Part shown: positions 50,077 to 59,074 of the stretch, one piece after another
Layout of the letters: every line of letters starts with the position of its first letter
Numbering within the stretch: the stretch's first letter is position 1
Assembly (NCBI GenBank): GCA_963764305.1
Contig: CAVXSD010000006.1
Location: 310,001-374,000 of the forward strand
From: Bog-473 sp963764305
GTDB taxonomy: Bacteria; Actinomycetota; Acidimicrobiia; Acidimicrobiales; RAAP-2
Reading direction: 5' to 3'
Length of the DNA: 64,000 nucleotides
Translations under genes and position numbers: made by a program
Notes under the pieces: generated by a model
Databases searched by the model: none
What the model was told of the DNA's origin: nothing
The model's input: the letters and a program-made list of their open reading frames with translations, nothing else

Positions 50077-51312
50077 TCAGCTTGCCGCGATGAGGTTGGT
50101 CGGATCGGCCAGGAACTTCCCCACGGCGACGAGGAAGCGCGACGCCGCCTGCCCGTCGACAAGCCGGTGATCGAAGGACAGGCTCAGGGTCACGACATCG
50201 CGCAGGGCGACCGCGCCTTCGAACTCCCACGGTCGCCGCTGCACGGCCCCGACGGCGAGGATGGCGGCCTCCCCGGGGTTGAGAATGGGGACGCCGGCGT
50301 CCACTCCGAAGACCCCCACGTTGGTCACGGTGATGGTCCCGCCCTGCAGCTCTGCCGGCGTGCAACGGCCCGCCCGGGCACGTGCCGCGACGTCGCCGAG
50401 GGCCTGGGTCAACTCCCGCAGGGACAGCGTGTTCGCCTCTTTGACGTTGGGCACGACGAGACCCCGAGGTCCCGCCACGGCGATGCCCAGGTGCACGTAG
50501 TGCTTCGTCACGACCTCGGCGGTGCGCTCGTCCCACGCCGTGTTCAACGTGGGATGGTCGCGCAGCGCGAGCACCACGGCGCGGGCCACGACGGCCAGCG
50601 TCGTCGCATGGAGTCCCTCGAAGTGGGGATGCTCACGGAGGCGATCGACCAATTGCACGGTGGCGGTCACGTCGATCGTGAGGAACACGCAAGCCTGCGG
50701 CGCTGTTGTCACGCTGCGCACCATGGCTTTGGCCATGTGCTTCTGGACGCCCCCCATCGGTGCCCTCGTCTCACGGCCTGGAGCGCCGTCCCCAGGCGTG
50801 CCTCCCAGATGGGCGGCCAGGTCCTCACGCGTGATGATCCCGCCGGGCCCGTGGCCGGTCACCTCGGCCAGGTCCACGCCGCGCTGACGTGCCATGAAGC
50901 GCACCGGTGGCGCCGCCAGCGGCCGGACCGCGCCTGCTGGGGGCGCGTCCGTCGGCATGCGCTCGCGATGCCCGCTCCCGTTACGGCGTCGGCGACTGGG
51001 TGGCGCGTCCGACGGGCCGTAGCCCACGAGCATGGGCACCTTCTGGTCGGCGTCATCGCTCTCCGGATCCGCTGTTTCGATGGCGATGAGCGGGGCCCCG
51101 ACCTCGACCGCCTCCCCCACCGCGGCCAGGAGCTCGACGACGGTGCCGGCGAAGGGGCTGGGCAGCTCCACGACGGCCTTCTCGGTCTCCACCTCGAGGA
51201 GGACCTGGTTCAGGGCCACCTCGTCACCGGCCGAGACGTGCCAGGCCGCGACGTCGGCCTCAGTGAGTCCCTCGCCGAGATCGGGCAGCGCGAAGCGCCG
51301 CACCCTGCTCAT
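50077..51312 (-). CDS. bkdC: dihydrolipoamide acyltransferase (E2) of a 2-oxoacid dehydrogenase
   Basis: 411 aa from the ATG at 51312, which overlaps the E1 beta stop (ATGA). The lipoyl domain has the modified Lys45 in VETEKAVVELPSPF. A peripheral-subunit-binding domain is in PPVRFMARQRGVDLAEVTGH, followed by GPGGIITREDL. The catalytic domain ends SLSFDHRLVDGQAASRFL, with the HxxxDG active site. It moves the acyl group from E1 to CoA. One lipoyl domain and the neighbours suggest branched-chain 2-oxoacid dehydrogenase, but pyruvate cannot be excluded. Confidence 0.92.
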   Translation of the reverse strand: MSRVRRFALPDLGEGLTEADVAAWHVSAGDEVALNQVLLEVETEKAVVELPSPFAGTVVELLAAVGEAVEVGAPLIAIETADPESDDADQKVPMLVGYGPSDAPPSRRRRNGSGHRERMPTDAPPAGAVRPLAAPPVRFMARQRGVDLAEVTGHGPGGIITREDLAAHLGGTPGDGAPGRETRAPMGGVQKHMAKAMVRSVTTAPQACVFLTIDVTATVQLVDRLREHPHFEGLHATTLAVVARAVVLALRDHPTLNTAWDERTAEVVTKHYVHLGIAVAGPRGLVVPNVKEANTLSLRELTQALGDVAARARAGRCTPAELQGGTITVTNVGVFGVDAGVPILNPGEAAILAVGAVQRRPWEFEGAVALRDVVTLSLSFDHRLVDGQAASRFLVAVGKFLADPTNLIAAS

Positions 51313-52292
51313 GGCTGCAGGCACCGGTCGACCGCGTGGAGGACGCGGTCGGCGTCGGGCAGGAAGTGGCCCTCCATCCGGGATGGTGGGTAGGGCGTGG
51401 CGAAGCCGCCGACCCGGCGCACCGGTGCCTCCAGGTGGTAGAAGCAGCGCTCGGAGACCCGGGCCGCGATCTCGGCCCCGAGCCCGCCGAACACGGACGC
51501 TTCGTGGGCGACGACCAGCCGCCCCGTCTTGCGCACGGAGCTCTCGAGGGTCTCGAAGTCCAACGGGGAGAGCGACCGCAGGTCGACCACCTCGATGGAC
51601 GTTCCTTCCTGCTCGCCGATCCGCGCGGCCTCGAGGGCGGTCGCCACCATGGGCCCGTAGGCGGCGAGGGTGACGTCGCTCCCCTCGTTGGCCACCACGG
51701 CCCGATGGAGCGGGACGTCGGACAGGGGGGCGGTGTCGTCGACCTCACCCTTCTCCCAGTAGCGGCGCTTCGGCTCGAAGAAGACGACCGGGTCGTCGGA
51801 CGCGATCGCCTGCTGGATCATGCGGTAGCCGTCGGCCGAGTTGCTCGGCGTCACCACCCGTAGCCCCGCCGTGTGGGCGAAATAGGCCTCGGGCGACTCG
51901 GAGTGATGCTCCACCGCGCCGACGCCGCCCCCGAAGGGGATGCGGATGGTCAACGGCATGCCCACCCGGCCCTCGTTGCGATAGCGCAGCTTGGCCAACT
52001 GCGAGACGATCTGGTCAAAGGCCGGGTACACGAAGCCGTCGAATTGGATCTCGCAGACCGGCCGGTACCCCCGGATGGCCAGCCCGATCGCCGTGCCGAT
52101 GACGCCGGACTCGGCGAGCGGCGTATCGATCACGCGGCGGTCGCCGAAGTCCCGCTGCAGCCCCTCGGTGACGCGGAACACGCCTCCGAGCTTCCCGATG
52201 TCCTCCCCCATGAGCACGACCTTGGGGTCGTGCTCCATGGCCTGGCGCAAGCCGCTGTTGAGCGCCCTGCCGAGGGACATGGTGGCCGTCAC
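51309..52292 (-). CDS. bkdB: 2-oxoacid dehydrogenase E1 beta subunit
   Basis: 327 aa, GTG start that overlaps the E1 alpha stop (GTGA). Typical segments are LMGEDIGKLGGVFRVTEGL, ESGVIGTAIGLAIRGYRPV, FGGGVGAVEHHSESPEAYF and the transketolase-C segment DLRSLSPLDFETLESSVRK. Together with E1 alpha it forms the thiamine-diphosphate heterotetramer that decarboxylates branched-chain 2-oxoacids or pyruvate. The sequence leans to the branched-chain type, by resemblance only. Confidence 0.93.
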   Translation of the reverse strand: MTATMSLGRALNSGLRQAMEHDPKVVLMGEDIGKLGGVFRVTEGLQRDFGDRRVIDTPLAESGVIGTAIGLAIRGYRPVCEIQFDGFVYPAFDQIVSQLAKLRYRNEGRVGMPLTIRIPFGGGVGAVEHHSESPEAYFAHTAGLRVVTPSNSADGYRMIQQAIASDDPVVFFEPKRRYWEKGEVDDTAPLSDVPLHRAVVANEGSDVTLAAYGPMVATALEAARIGEQEGTSIEVVDLRSLSPLDFETLESSVRKTGRLVVAHEASVFGGLGAEIAARVSERCFYHLEAPVRRVGGFATPYPPSRMEGHFLPDADRVLHAVDRCLQP

Positions 52293-53416
52293 CCGTCCTC
52301 CTCGAACCCGGCCAGGTAGGCCAGGTAGTCGTCCCGCTCCTCCTCCAGGAGTGGGTGTGGCTCGGCGTACACGTGGGCGAACAGGTCGGCCGGCTCCGGA
52401 TCGGGCATGGCGAGGCAGCCGCGGCGCAGCGCCGTGGCCGCCTCGTCAGCGCGGGTGGCCACGTGCTCGTCGAACACATCGTCGGCGAGGCCCTCGACGC
52501 GCAGCAGCGCATGCAGGCGGGCCAGCGGATCCTTGACGCGCCACGCCTCCTCGTCTGCGGGCGAGCGGTAACGGGTGGGATCGTCCGATGTCGTGTGGGG
52601 CCCCATGCGGTAGGTGACCGCTTCGATCAGCGTGGGTCCCAGGCCGGCCGAGGCGCGGGAAAGGGCGAGGAGGGTGGCGGCCATGACAGCGAGCACGTCG
52701 TTGCCGTCGACCTGGATGCCCGGGATGCCGTAGCCCTGGCCCCGCTGGGCGATGGAGGTGTGGGACTGCACGCGCACGGGCTCGGAGATCGCCCACTGGT
52801 TGTTCTGGCAGAAGAAGACAACCGGCGCCATGTAGCTGGCGGCGAAGCCGAAGGCCTCGGCCACATCACCCTCGCTGATGGCGCCGTCCCCGAAGTAGGT
52901 CACGGCGGCCGAGGTGGCCCCGTCGAGCTGAATCCCCAGCGCGTAGCCGGTGGCGTGGAGCGGCTGCGAGCCGACCACGATGGCCGGCGTGGCGATCCCG
53001 TAGGCCGCCGGGTCCCAGCCGGAGAGGCCGGCGCCGCGCCAGAGGCGCAGCATCTGCACCGGGTCGACACCCCGGCAGTACACCACGCCGTGCTCGCGGT
53101 AGCTGGGAAAGACGAAGTCGTCGGGACGCAAGGCCCGGGCAGACCCGACCTGGGCGGCCTCCTGCCCGAGCAGCGGAGCCCACAGCGCCAGCTCGCCCTG
53201 TCGCTGTAGCGCCATCGCTTCGCGGTCGAGACGCCGTACCACCGCCATGTCGCGGTAGAGGCTGCGAAGTTGGTCGGCGTCGACGTCCGCCACCAGCTCC
53301 CAGTAGGGGCACCCGACCGTCCGCTGTCCGTCCACCGAGATCAGCTGGACCAGACCGTCGAAGCCCATCAACTCGGGATTCTTCGCCTCCGGAACCCGAA
53401 CCTGCGCAGTGGCCAT
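52289..53416 (-). CDS. bkdA: 2-oxoacid dehydrogenase E1 alpha subunit
   Basis: 375 aa from the ATG at 53416, with AAGGGAG 5 nt upstream. The ThDP motif GDGAISEGDVAEAFGFAASY runs on to FFCQNNQWAISEPVR, and YRMGPHTTSDDPTRYR contains the phosphorylation-loop-like segment of branched-chain enzymes. It begins the operon E1 alpha-E1 beta-E2, each overlapping the next by 4 bp; no E3 (lipoamide dehydrogenase) follows. An inverted repeat and a repeated 10-mer lie upstream. Confidence 0.93.
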   Translation of the reverse strand: MATAQVRVPEAKNPELMGFDGLVQLISVDGQRTVGCPYWELVADVDADQLRSLYRDMAVVRRLDREAMALQRQGELALWAPLLGQEAAQVGSARALRPDDFVFPSYREHGVVYCRGVDPVQMLRLWRGAGLSGWDPAAYGIATPAIVVGSQPLHATGYALGIQLDGATSAAVTYFGDGAISEGDVAEAFGFAASYMAPVVFFCQNNQWAISEPVRVQSHTSIAQRGQGYGIPGIQVDGNDVLAVMAATLLALSRASAGLGPTLIEAVTYRMGPHTTSDDPTRYRSPADEEAWRVKDPLARLHALLRVEGLADDVFDEHVATRADEAATALRRGCLAMPDPEPADLFAHVYAEPHPLLEEERDDYLAYLAGFEEDG

Positions 53417-53491
53417 CTGGACTCCCTTCACGAGCAGGGCTCGACGGGAGCATCAGATCACGGTTCGGCCGTTTGGAGCGGGAAATGGATC

Positions 53492-53540
53492 AGATCAGCG
53501 CCTGGACACACTTTATGTGCAGTGATCTGTAGATCAGCGC
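53492..53540 (-). promoter_or_regulatory. repeated 10-mer and palindrome upstream of the dehydrogenase operon
   Basis: AGATCAGCGC occurs at 53492-53501 and again at 53531-53540. The second copy overlaps a perfect inverted repeat, GATCT-gt-AGATC (53524-53535). Both lie 75-125 bp upstream of the E1 alpha start. Two like-oriented boxes 39 bp apart suit binding of a repressor or activator to two sites on nearby helix faces. This is inference from the pattern alone. Confidence 0.4.
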
Positions 53541-53598
53541 AATGACTCCTCGGGAGCTCCCGGGAGGCGGAGAAGCCCGATCGGCAAAGAAAGGAGGC

Positions 53599-54513
53599 TC
53601 AGGAGGCCTTGCGGCGGGCGGCGGCCTTGGCCCCGGCCGGCTGCTTGGCGGCCTTGGCCGCCTTCTTGGCCGGCGCAGACTTTGCCGAGGCCCGCTTCGC
53701 CGCCGGGGCCCGCTTGGTGCTCTTCGCCGAACCCGGCTTGGCGGCCGCGGCGATGCTGGCGTTGAGCGCCTCCATCAGGTCGACGACCTTTGCCGCGGGT
53801 TCCGGTCCCTCCTGCAACACGATCTCGTGGCCGTTGCGCTTCTCCTCGATGAGGGCTTCGACCTTCTCGCGGTGCGTGTCGTGGAAGCGCCCCGGGTCCC
53901 AGTCGCTCTCCATCGACTCGATGAGGAGCTGCGCCATGGAGAGCTCCCGCTCGGTGACGTCGCCGGTCTCGGGCAGCTCGAGGTCACGTCCCGGTGCACG
54001 TACCTCGTCGGAGAAGTACATGGTGTGCAGGGCCAGCGCGTCGTCCTCGGGCCTGATGGCGACGAGGTACTCCTTGTTGCGCATGACCAGCGTGGCGATG
54101 GCGACGCGTCCGGCTTCGGCCATGGCCCGGCGGAGCAGCGCGTAGGCCTTGTCGGCACCGGCTCCCTCGGGGGCCAGGTAGTAACTCGAGCGGAAGTAGA
54201 CGGGGTCGATGTCGACCAGGCCGACGAAATCGGAGATCTCGATCTGTCGCGACTTCTTGGGCTCGGCCGACTCCAGCTCCTCCTCGCTGAGGATGACGTA
54301 CTCGCCCCCGCCGAGGTCGAACCCGCGCACGATCCGGTCCTGGGAAACCTCCTCACCGGTCCGCTCGTTGACCTTCTTGTAGCGGATCCGGTCGGACGTC
54401 CCCTCTTCGAATTGGTTGAAGTGGATGCTCTTGTCCGAGGTGGCCGGGTACAGGCCGACGGGGATGTTCACCAGTCCGAAGCTGAGAGCCCCCTTCCAGA
54501 TCGTTCGTGGCAC
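53599..54513 (-). CDS. ku: Ku-type DNA end-binding protein
   Basis: 304 aa from the GTG at 54513, where VPRTIWKGALSFGLVNIPVG matches the usual Ku N-terminus; in-frame GTG and TTG starts lie 6-9 bp upstream. The Ku core follows: IHFNQFEEGTSDRIRYKKVN, QIEISDFVGLVDIDPVYF and SYYLAPEGAGADKAYALL. After about residue 250 comes a Lys/Ala-rich tail (AKSTKRAPAAKRASAKSAPA) like that of mycobacterial Ku, which helps DNA binding. Ku dimers hold broken ends for non-homologous end joining with LigD, which is not in the window. It is divergent from a 128-aa hypothetical gene. Confidence 0.93.
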   Translation of the reverse strand: MPRTIWKGALSFGLVNIPVGLYPATSDKSIHFNQFEEGTSDRIRYKKVNERTGEEVSQDRIVRGFDLGGGEYVILSEEELESAEPKKSRQIEISDFVGLVDIDPVYFRSSYYLAPEGAGADKAYALLRRAMAEAGRVAIATLVMRNKEYLVAIRPEDDALALHTMYFSDEVRAPGRDLELPETGDVTERELSMAQLLIESMESDWDPGRFHDTHREKVEALIEEKRNGHEIVLQEGPEPAAKVVDLMEALNASIAAAAKPGSAKSTKRAPAAKRASAKSAPAKKAAKAAKQPAGAKAAARRKAS

Positions 54514-54579
54514 GCCCACCAAAATACCAGTCCAGAGCGGGTCCACCACCTTGTTACAGCCTTTCGCCACACTGAGGCC

Positions 54580-54966
54580 ATGGTGAAGGACGCGCCGACC
54601 GGCTTCGGCCCCGCCCTACTCAGGGGTTTGGTCGAGCTGGGCCCGGTCGAGCCGTTCTCCGGCGACCTGTCCCTCGAACTGGGCATTTCCGTCTGGCTCC
54701 GGACCAGCGGGACGTCCCTCATGCAGGCTCGCTCGGCGCTCCTGGAGATCCGCCAGGTGATTCTGGAGGTCTGCGCCCTGGACCCGGCCACGGAGCCGGT
54801 CCCCCTGGTCGGCCGCTCGCCCCGGTCCGACGTGGTCACTCTGGTCGCCTACGTCTCGGAGCTGCTCAGGCGGGCGTCGGCGGGGCTGGGGCGCGGTGTG
54901 GGGGTAGTCGTCCAGGCGGTGGTGGCGGAGCTCCCGGCGCCAGAGGACGAGGCGCTCGGGGCCTGA
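54580..54966 (+). CDS. hypothetical protein, 128 aa
   Basis: ATG at 54580 with GAGG close before it. The protein is soluble and helical, with segments LLRGLVELGPVEPFSGDLSL, RSALLEIRQVILEVCALDP and DVVTLVAYVSELLRRASAG. The last helix is Val-rich (VGVVVQAVVAELPAPED). No family is recognised. It is divergent from ku (67-bp gap), so a shared promoter region could link it to DNA repair, but this is a guess. Positions 54967-55155 hold nothing else. Confidence 0.5.
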   Translation: MVKDAPTGFGPALLRGLVELGPVEPFSGDLSLELGISVWLRTSGTSLMQARSALLEIRQVILEVCALDPATEPVPLVGRSPRSDVVTLVAYVSELLRRASAGLGRGVGVVVQAVVAELPAPEDEALGA

Positions 54967-55155
54967 CCCTTTCAGCCGAGACCGGCGATGATCGCGATGC
55001 CGGCGGTCGGGCGGCGCTTCCTCCTCCCGTCCTCCCCCGGGTCGCACGTCCGCTCCAGCACCGGGCCAGACCTCGTGGGGCAACATTCGGTTGCTGGCAG
55101 ACCGGCAGCGCGGTCACAGCCGGCTCTCGAGGCAGGCAGGTCATGATGGTGCGGC

Positions 55156-56020
55156 ATGGCGACTCGGCGGCGGCGCAGGATCGCGTTGGGGGTCGTCGGC
55201 GTCGCCGTGCTGGCGGTTCTCGTGGGCTTCCTCGGTCCCTACGTGTACATCCACTTCATCGAGGGGCCCGCGCCGGCCAGGCTCGAGCTGCCGGGTGCGT
55301 CCGTATCGACACCATCCACCACGGCGCAGGGAGCCGACACGACCTCGTCGTCGCTCGAGGGGACCTGGAACGTCGCCAGCGGCTCCACCGCGGGCTACCG
55401 GGTAGAAGAAGTATTGATCGGTCAAAGCGCGACGGCGGTGGGCCGCACGGACAAGATCTAGGGGGTCCCTGACCGTCGCCGGTTCGACGGTGACGAAAGG
55501 ACAGTTCACCGTCAACATGGCCACCATCAGCGACAAGAGTCAGCGCAACGCGCGCTTCGCCGGTCCGATCATGGATGTGAGCAGATACCCCACGACGACG
55601 TTGACCCTCACTTCGCCCATCGGCCTCGGGACGATCCCGGTAGCCGGCGTCGTGACGAGGTACAAGGCCGTCGGTGACCTCGATATGCACGGGGTGACCA
55701 AGTCAGTGTCCTTCCCAGTCTCAGCCGAGCGCGTCGGCAGCGAGATCCATGTGTTGGCCGACATCTCGATCCCCTTCTCCGAGTGGGACATCGCCAACCC
55801 GAGCATCGGCGGGTTCGTCACCACGGCGAACACGGGCACGCTCGAGGTCCTGCTGCACCTCACGCAGGGACGCGGTAACCCGGTGTCGACGTCGTCCTCG
55901 TCCGGCTCGTCCGGACCGGTTGGTGGCGGTGGAGGAGGTGGAGGTGGAGGTGGAGGTGGAGGTGGCCCCGTCACTGTGCCCAGCACGACCGTTCCGCCGC
56001 TCACGCTCCCTTCGAGTTAG
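55156..56020 (+). pseudogene. YceI-family lipid-binding protein, frameshifted, with poly-Gly tail
   Basis: The N-terminus has an Arg patch and one membrane helix (IALGVVGVAVLAVLVGFLG), so the protein would be anchored outside. A Thr/Ser linker leads into the YceI fold at GTWNVASGSTAGYRVEEVLI. At about 55461 the frame meets TAG; one surplus base explains this. The next frame continues GSLTVAGSTVTKGQFTVNMA, ARFAGPIMDVSRYPTTTLTL, and DLDMHGVTKSVSFPVSA, typical YceI strands. The C-terminus has a run of about 15 Gly from GGAGGT repeats (55926-55965), then VPSTTVPPLTLPSS. YceI proteins bind polyisoprenoid-type lipids. The length is a multiple of three plus one. Confidence 0.85.
55926..55965. repeat. 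GGAGGT-type repeat encoding poly-glycine
   Basis: Six or more copies of GGAGGT or close variants in the 3' part of the YceI-like gene. Repeats of this kind slip easily in replication and base calling, so the length of the Gly tail may vary. Confidence 0.75.
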
Positions 56021-56173
56021 CAGTTAGCCATCCGGATCAAGCCTCGGTCCGTGGCAACCGAGGTAGCATACGCACCGTCGCAGCACGCCCGTTTTGGGGT
56101 GGTCGCGCGTCGAATCCCCACCCGAATGGGGTATGGCCAGAGGGTCCCGCCCAGCGCATCCGAGAGAGGATCC

Positions 56174-57445
56174 GTGACAACTGTCAATCAGCCCCTGCAT
56201 GGCGGCCGTCGTCGTCTGAGCCTCCCGGGTCCGGCGCGACGCCGGCTCACCCGTTGGGGTCCTGCGTTGGTCTCGATCACGGCTGCACTGGCGTACGCCC
56301 TCTACGTCGCACTCCGCACGTACGAGGTGGATCTCGGCGTCTACCTTCGCCTGGGCGGCAAGTACATCTTCACTTCCCACCTCTATTCCTTCGTCTTGCC
56401 GAACACGAGCCTCCCGTTCACGTACCCACCGTTCGCCGCACTGCTCTTCGCCCCCTGGCAGCGGACATTCAGCACCGTCGGATCTGTGCAGACGGTCTGG
56501 ACTTTGTGCAACTTGCTTGTGCTCGCCGCGGTTCTCCGACTTTCCGTACGGCTGGTGAAACCGTCGCTCGGCAAGGCCTCGAGCTGGCGGCTCGCACTTG
56601 CCCTCAGCCTCCCGGCATTGCTCCTCAACCCGGTGCTGATCACCATCGGGTTTGGCCAGGTGAACCTCTTCGTCATGCTCCTCGTGATGTGGGACCTCCT
56701 GAGCGAGCGTCGTATCGGGAAGCGACAGATCCCTCTCGGAGTCGCCACCGGGCTGGCTGCAGCGGTCAAGCTCACCCCGCTGCTCTTCGTTCCCTACCTG
56801 CTGCTCACCCGGCGTTTGCGCGGGGCGGTCACCTGCATGATGACGTTCATCGCGTGCGAGGTGGTGACCTTCGTTGTGTCGCCCACCTCGTCCAGGGCCT
56901 ATTGGACGAAGGCGATCTTCCGGCCGGGGCGCGCCGGCGATCTGTCCATTGTCGACAACCAGAATCTGTGGTCAGTCGTCGAGCGCTTCACGCACGCAGT
57001 GCTTCCCAGCACCGTCATGCTGCCGTTGCTCGTGGCCGCCGCCGCGGTCGGTCTCTGGCTGGCCGCCGAGGCCCACCGGCGGTCGTCGCCGCTGTTGGGG
57101 GTCCTCATCGCTGCGGCGACGTGCCTCTTCGTGTCCCCCATTTCGTGGGTCCACCACATGGTGTGGGTCGTGCCGGCGATCCTGTGGCTGGCCTTGGCGG
57201 CGGACAGGCCGCACTGGGGCCGCCAAATCGCTGCTCTGGCCGCCGTTCTCTTCTGGAGTGCACCCGTCTGGTGGGTCCCGTACAAGAACACGTCAGATCT
57301 CCACCTCAGCCCCCTACAGCTGATCGCCGGGAATTCGTTCTTCATCGCCATGGTGCTCTTTGTGGTTGGGGCAGCCGTTCTCGTCATCCGACGAAGAGCT
57401 GTTCACCACGAGGGAGAGATGCATCTCTCGCACCTGCCGGGGTGA
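56174..57445 (+). CDS. GT87-like polyprenyl-phosphate mannosyltransferase family membrane protein
   Basis: 423 aa from a GTG at 56174, with AGAGAGG 5 nt upstream; the open frame upstream is not needed. About ten membrane helices. The first loop has the acidic catalytic residue in YEVDLGVYLRLGGKYIF, followed by FTYPPFAALLFAPWQ, which is characteristic of the DUF2029/GT87 (PimE-like) mannosyltransferases of actinobacteria. Later features are GFGQVNLFVMLLVMW and PISWVHHMVWVVPAI. These enzymes extend phosphatidylinositol mannosides or arabinan outside the membrane. The acceptor is unknown. The protein ends with a basic cytosolic tail. Confidence 0.88.
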   Translation: MTTVNQPLHGGRRRLSLPGPARRRLTRWGPALVSITAALAYALYVALRTYEVDLGVYLRLGGKYIFTSHLYSFVLPNTSLPFTYPPFAALLFAPWQRTFSTVGSVQTVWTLCNLLVLAAVLRLSVRLVKPSLGKASSWRLALALSLPALLLNPVLITIGFGQVNLFVMLLVMWDLLSERRIGKRQIPLGVATGLAAAVKLTPLLFVPYLLLTRRLRGAVTCMMTFIACEVVTFVVSPTSSRAYWTKAIFRPGRAGDLSIVDNQNLWSVVERFTHAVLPSTVMLPLLVAAAAVGLWLAAEAHRRSSPLLGVLIAAATCLFVSPISWVHHMVWVVPAILWLALAADRPHWGRQIAALAAVLFWSAPVWWVPYKNTSDLHLSPLQLIAGNSFFIAMVLFVVGAAVLVIRRRAVHHEGEMHLSHLPG

Positions 57446-57760
57446 CAGTTGATGCCGTCACGCGGTACATACGTCATACGTCGCGCCCCTTCGATGTCTG
57501 GTCGATGTGCGCGAGGAGAACATGCGGGCGGCGGACCCGGCGCCTTAGACCTGCGACGATGGGCCGGCCGGAGGCCGGCAGGGTGTGGGTCCTGTCACAC
57601 AGCACCCTCAAACAGCATCAAAATTCTCAATGCCTGCTCGCCATCGTTGCCTGCCGCAGTACGGCATTTACATGGGGCAGTGTCGGCATAGTCCGTCGAG
57701 TGGTGAGACACCCTAACTGTGAACGTTATTCTGCGGCGTGGTCCCGGTGAGCTGTCTTAG
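57446..57760. other. 315-bp stretch without a supported gene
   Basis: Short frames on both strands only. The base composition drops toward the FkbM gene, so a promoter is likely here, but no clear -35/-10 pair could be assigned with confidence. Confidence 0.3.
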
Positions 57761-58507
57761 ATGATGGGAGTCCGAACCGCTCTGAGACGGGGTCGAGATC
57801 GAATAGTCGATCTGCTCAGTAGCGACCGCAGCGATCCCCTCATCAGCGCTCCGGTCATCGCCCGGAACCGGATTGACGACCTGCATCTCAAGCTGCTTTT
57901 GAGTTTCAAGTTGCGTCCCGATTCAAACTGTCTCGACGTGGGGGCGAATACAGGGATCTTCCTACGAGAAATCCAACGCGTTGCACCTCACGGACATCAC
58001 ATCGCCTACGAGCCAGTGCCGAGCCTGTGTGCGGAGCTGAAGCGCCAGTTCCCTGAGGATCGACGTTCGCCAGCGTGCACTTTCAAGCGAGGACGGCCAA
58101 CGCACATTTGTTCACGTATTGGATCCCAACATGGAGGGCCTCAGTGGCCTCACGGAAGGTTGGGTTCATCAAGACGTACCGACAGAATCGATCATGGTTA
58201 CTACGGAGCGTCTTGACGATCATCAGCCAGATGGCTGGCTACCGGACTTTGTGAAGATCGACGTTGAGGGAGCGGAACGTCTGGTGCTCGAGGGCGCAAT
58301 GCGTGTCTTCCGACTGGCCAAGCCCACCATTGCCTTTGAGCATGGATGGAATGGTGACCAGGACATCGACCGTTCAGAACCGATCTACAAACTCATCTGC
58401 GAAGACCTTGGCCTACGTCTGTTCGACATGGATGGCAACGGTCCATTAGGCCTATCCCAGTTCCTTGATGGACTAGAACCCGATGGAACTGGGTTGCCCA
58501 CGAATAG
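57761..58507 (+). pseudogene. FkbM-family methyltransferase, frameshifted
   Basis: Frame 1 starts at an ATG-ATG pair (57761) and has the SAM-binding motif CLDVGANTGIFLREIQRVAP and IAYEPVPSLCAELKRQFPE. Near 58058 the sense moves frame to VDVRQRALSSEDGQRTFVHV. It then gives VTTERLDDHQPDGWLPDFVK and IDVEGAERLVLEGAM, the FkbM signature, and AKPTIAFEHG. A third frame ends NWVAHE at a TAG (58505-58507), a common end for this family. If rejoined the protein has about 248 aa. FkbM enzymes O-methylate sugars or polyketides and often sit in glycan clusters, which agrees with the membrane transferases on both sides. Confidence 0.8.
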
Positions 58508-58569
58508 AACGGGCAACTGCCCCAGAACAGTCGCCGGGAGGAGGCGCGCCGCCGTGGCCGGGTCCGGAC

Positions 58570-58941
58570 CCATCGGTGACTCAAGTCAACAATACAGAAA
58601 CGGTTGCCGTCGGGATCTGCAAGCATGACAAAGTCAGGGTCCTCTGGGTATCGATCCCACTCCACACGTTCGGCGCCCAGCGCAATCAGGCGCACTACCT
58701 CCTCGGCCTACTCAGCAGCATTGGCACAATGGAGGTCGAGGCGAAGGCGAGGGTGATCATCGGGAGGGCTGTCGCTGCGTTGAAGTGCGAGTTTCGTGCC
58801 TACCACATCGCGTGACTCGAGGACCATGGGCCAGCCGCCGAAACCATCCCGACGCACCTGGTAGTCGAGGGCCACCGACCAGAAGCGCACGGCCCGGGCC
58901 ACATCCGAAACACCAATGGCAATGATTCCTGTCTGCAGCAC
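58570..58941 (-). pseudogene. VOC-fold protein interrupted by an in-frame amber codon
   Basis: From a GTG at 58941 the frame gives the VOC start LQTGIIAIGVSDVARAVRFW and DYQVRRDGFGGWPMVLESRD, then LHCANAAE followed by TAG at 58708-58710. Without a frame change it goes on AEEVVRLIALGAERVEWDRY and DPDFVMLADPDGNRFCIVDL, the second half of the same domain. A single CAG-to-TAG change would explain it. Beyond about 58570 the frame stays open but lies opposite the FkbM gene end and is probably not used. Glyoxalase-type or resistance functions are possible. It is convergent with fkbM. Confidence 0.75.
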
Positions 58942-59074
58942 GATCAAATTGTGCCAGCGGAGGTGGATGAACCGGTCACAACCGATTGACAGCCATCCGC
59001 CTCGGTGCGAACGTTCTTTGCAGGCGTCCACGGGGGGTTGATTCGTGACTGGACCGTAGCGAAAGGGACACACC

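Noticed and set aside
53542..54579. Upstream extension of the 128-aa hypothetical gene across ku
   Set aside because: The extra part is antisense to ku, which has full family motifs; the ATG at 54580 gives a sensible short protein.
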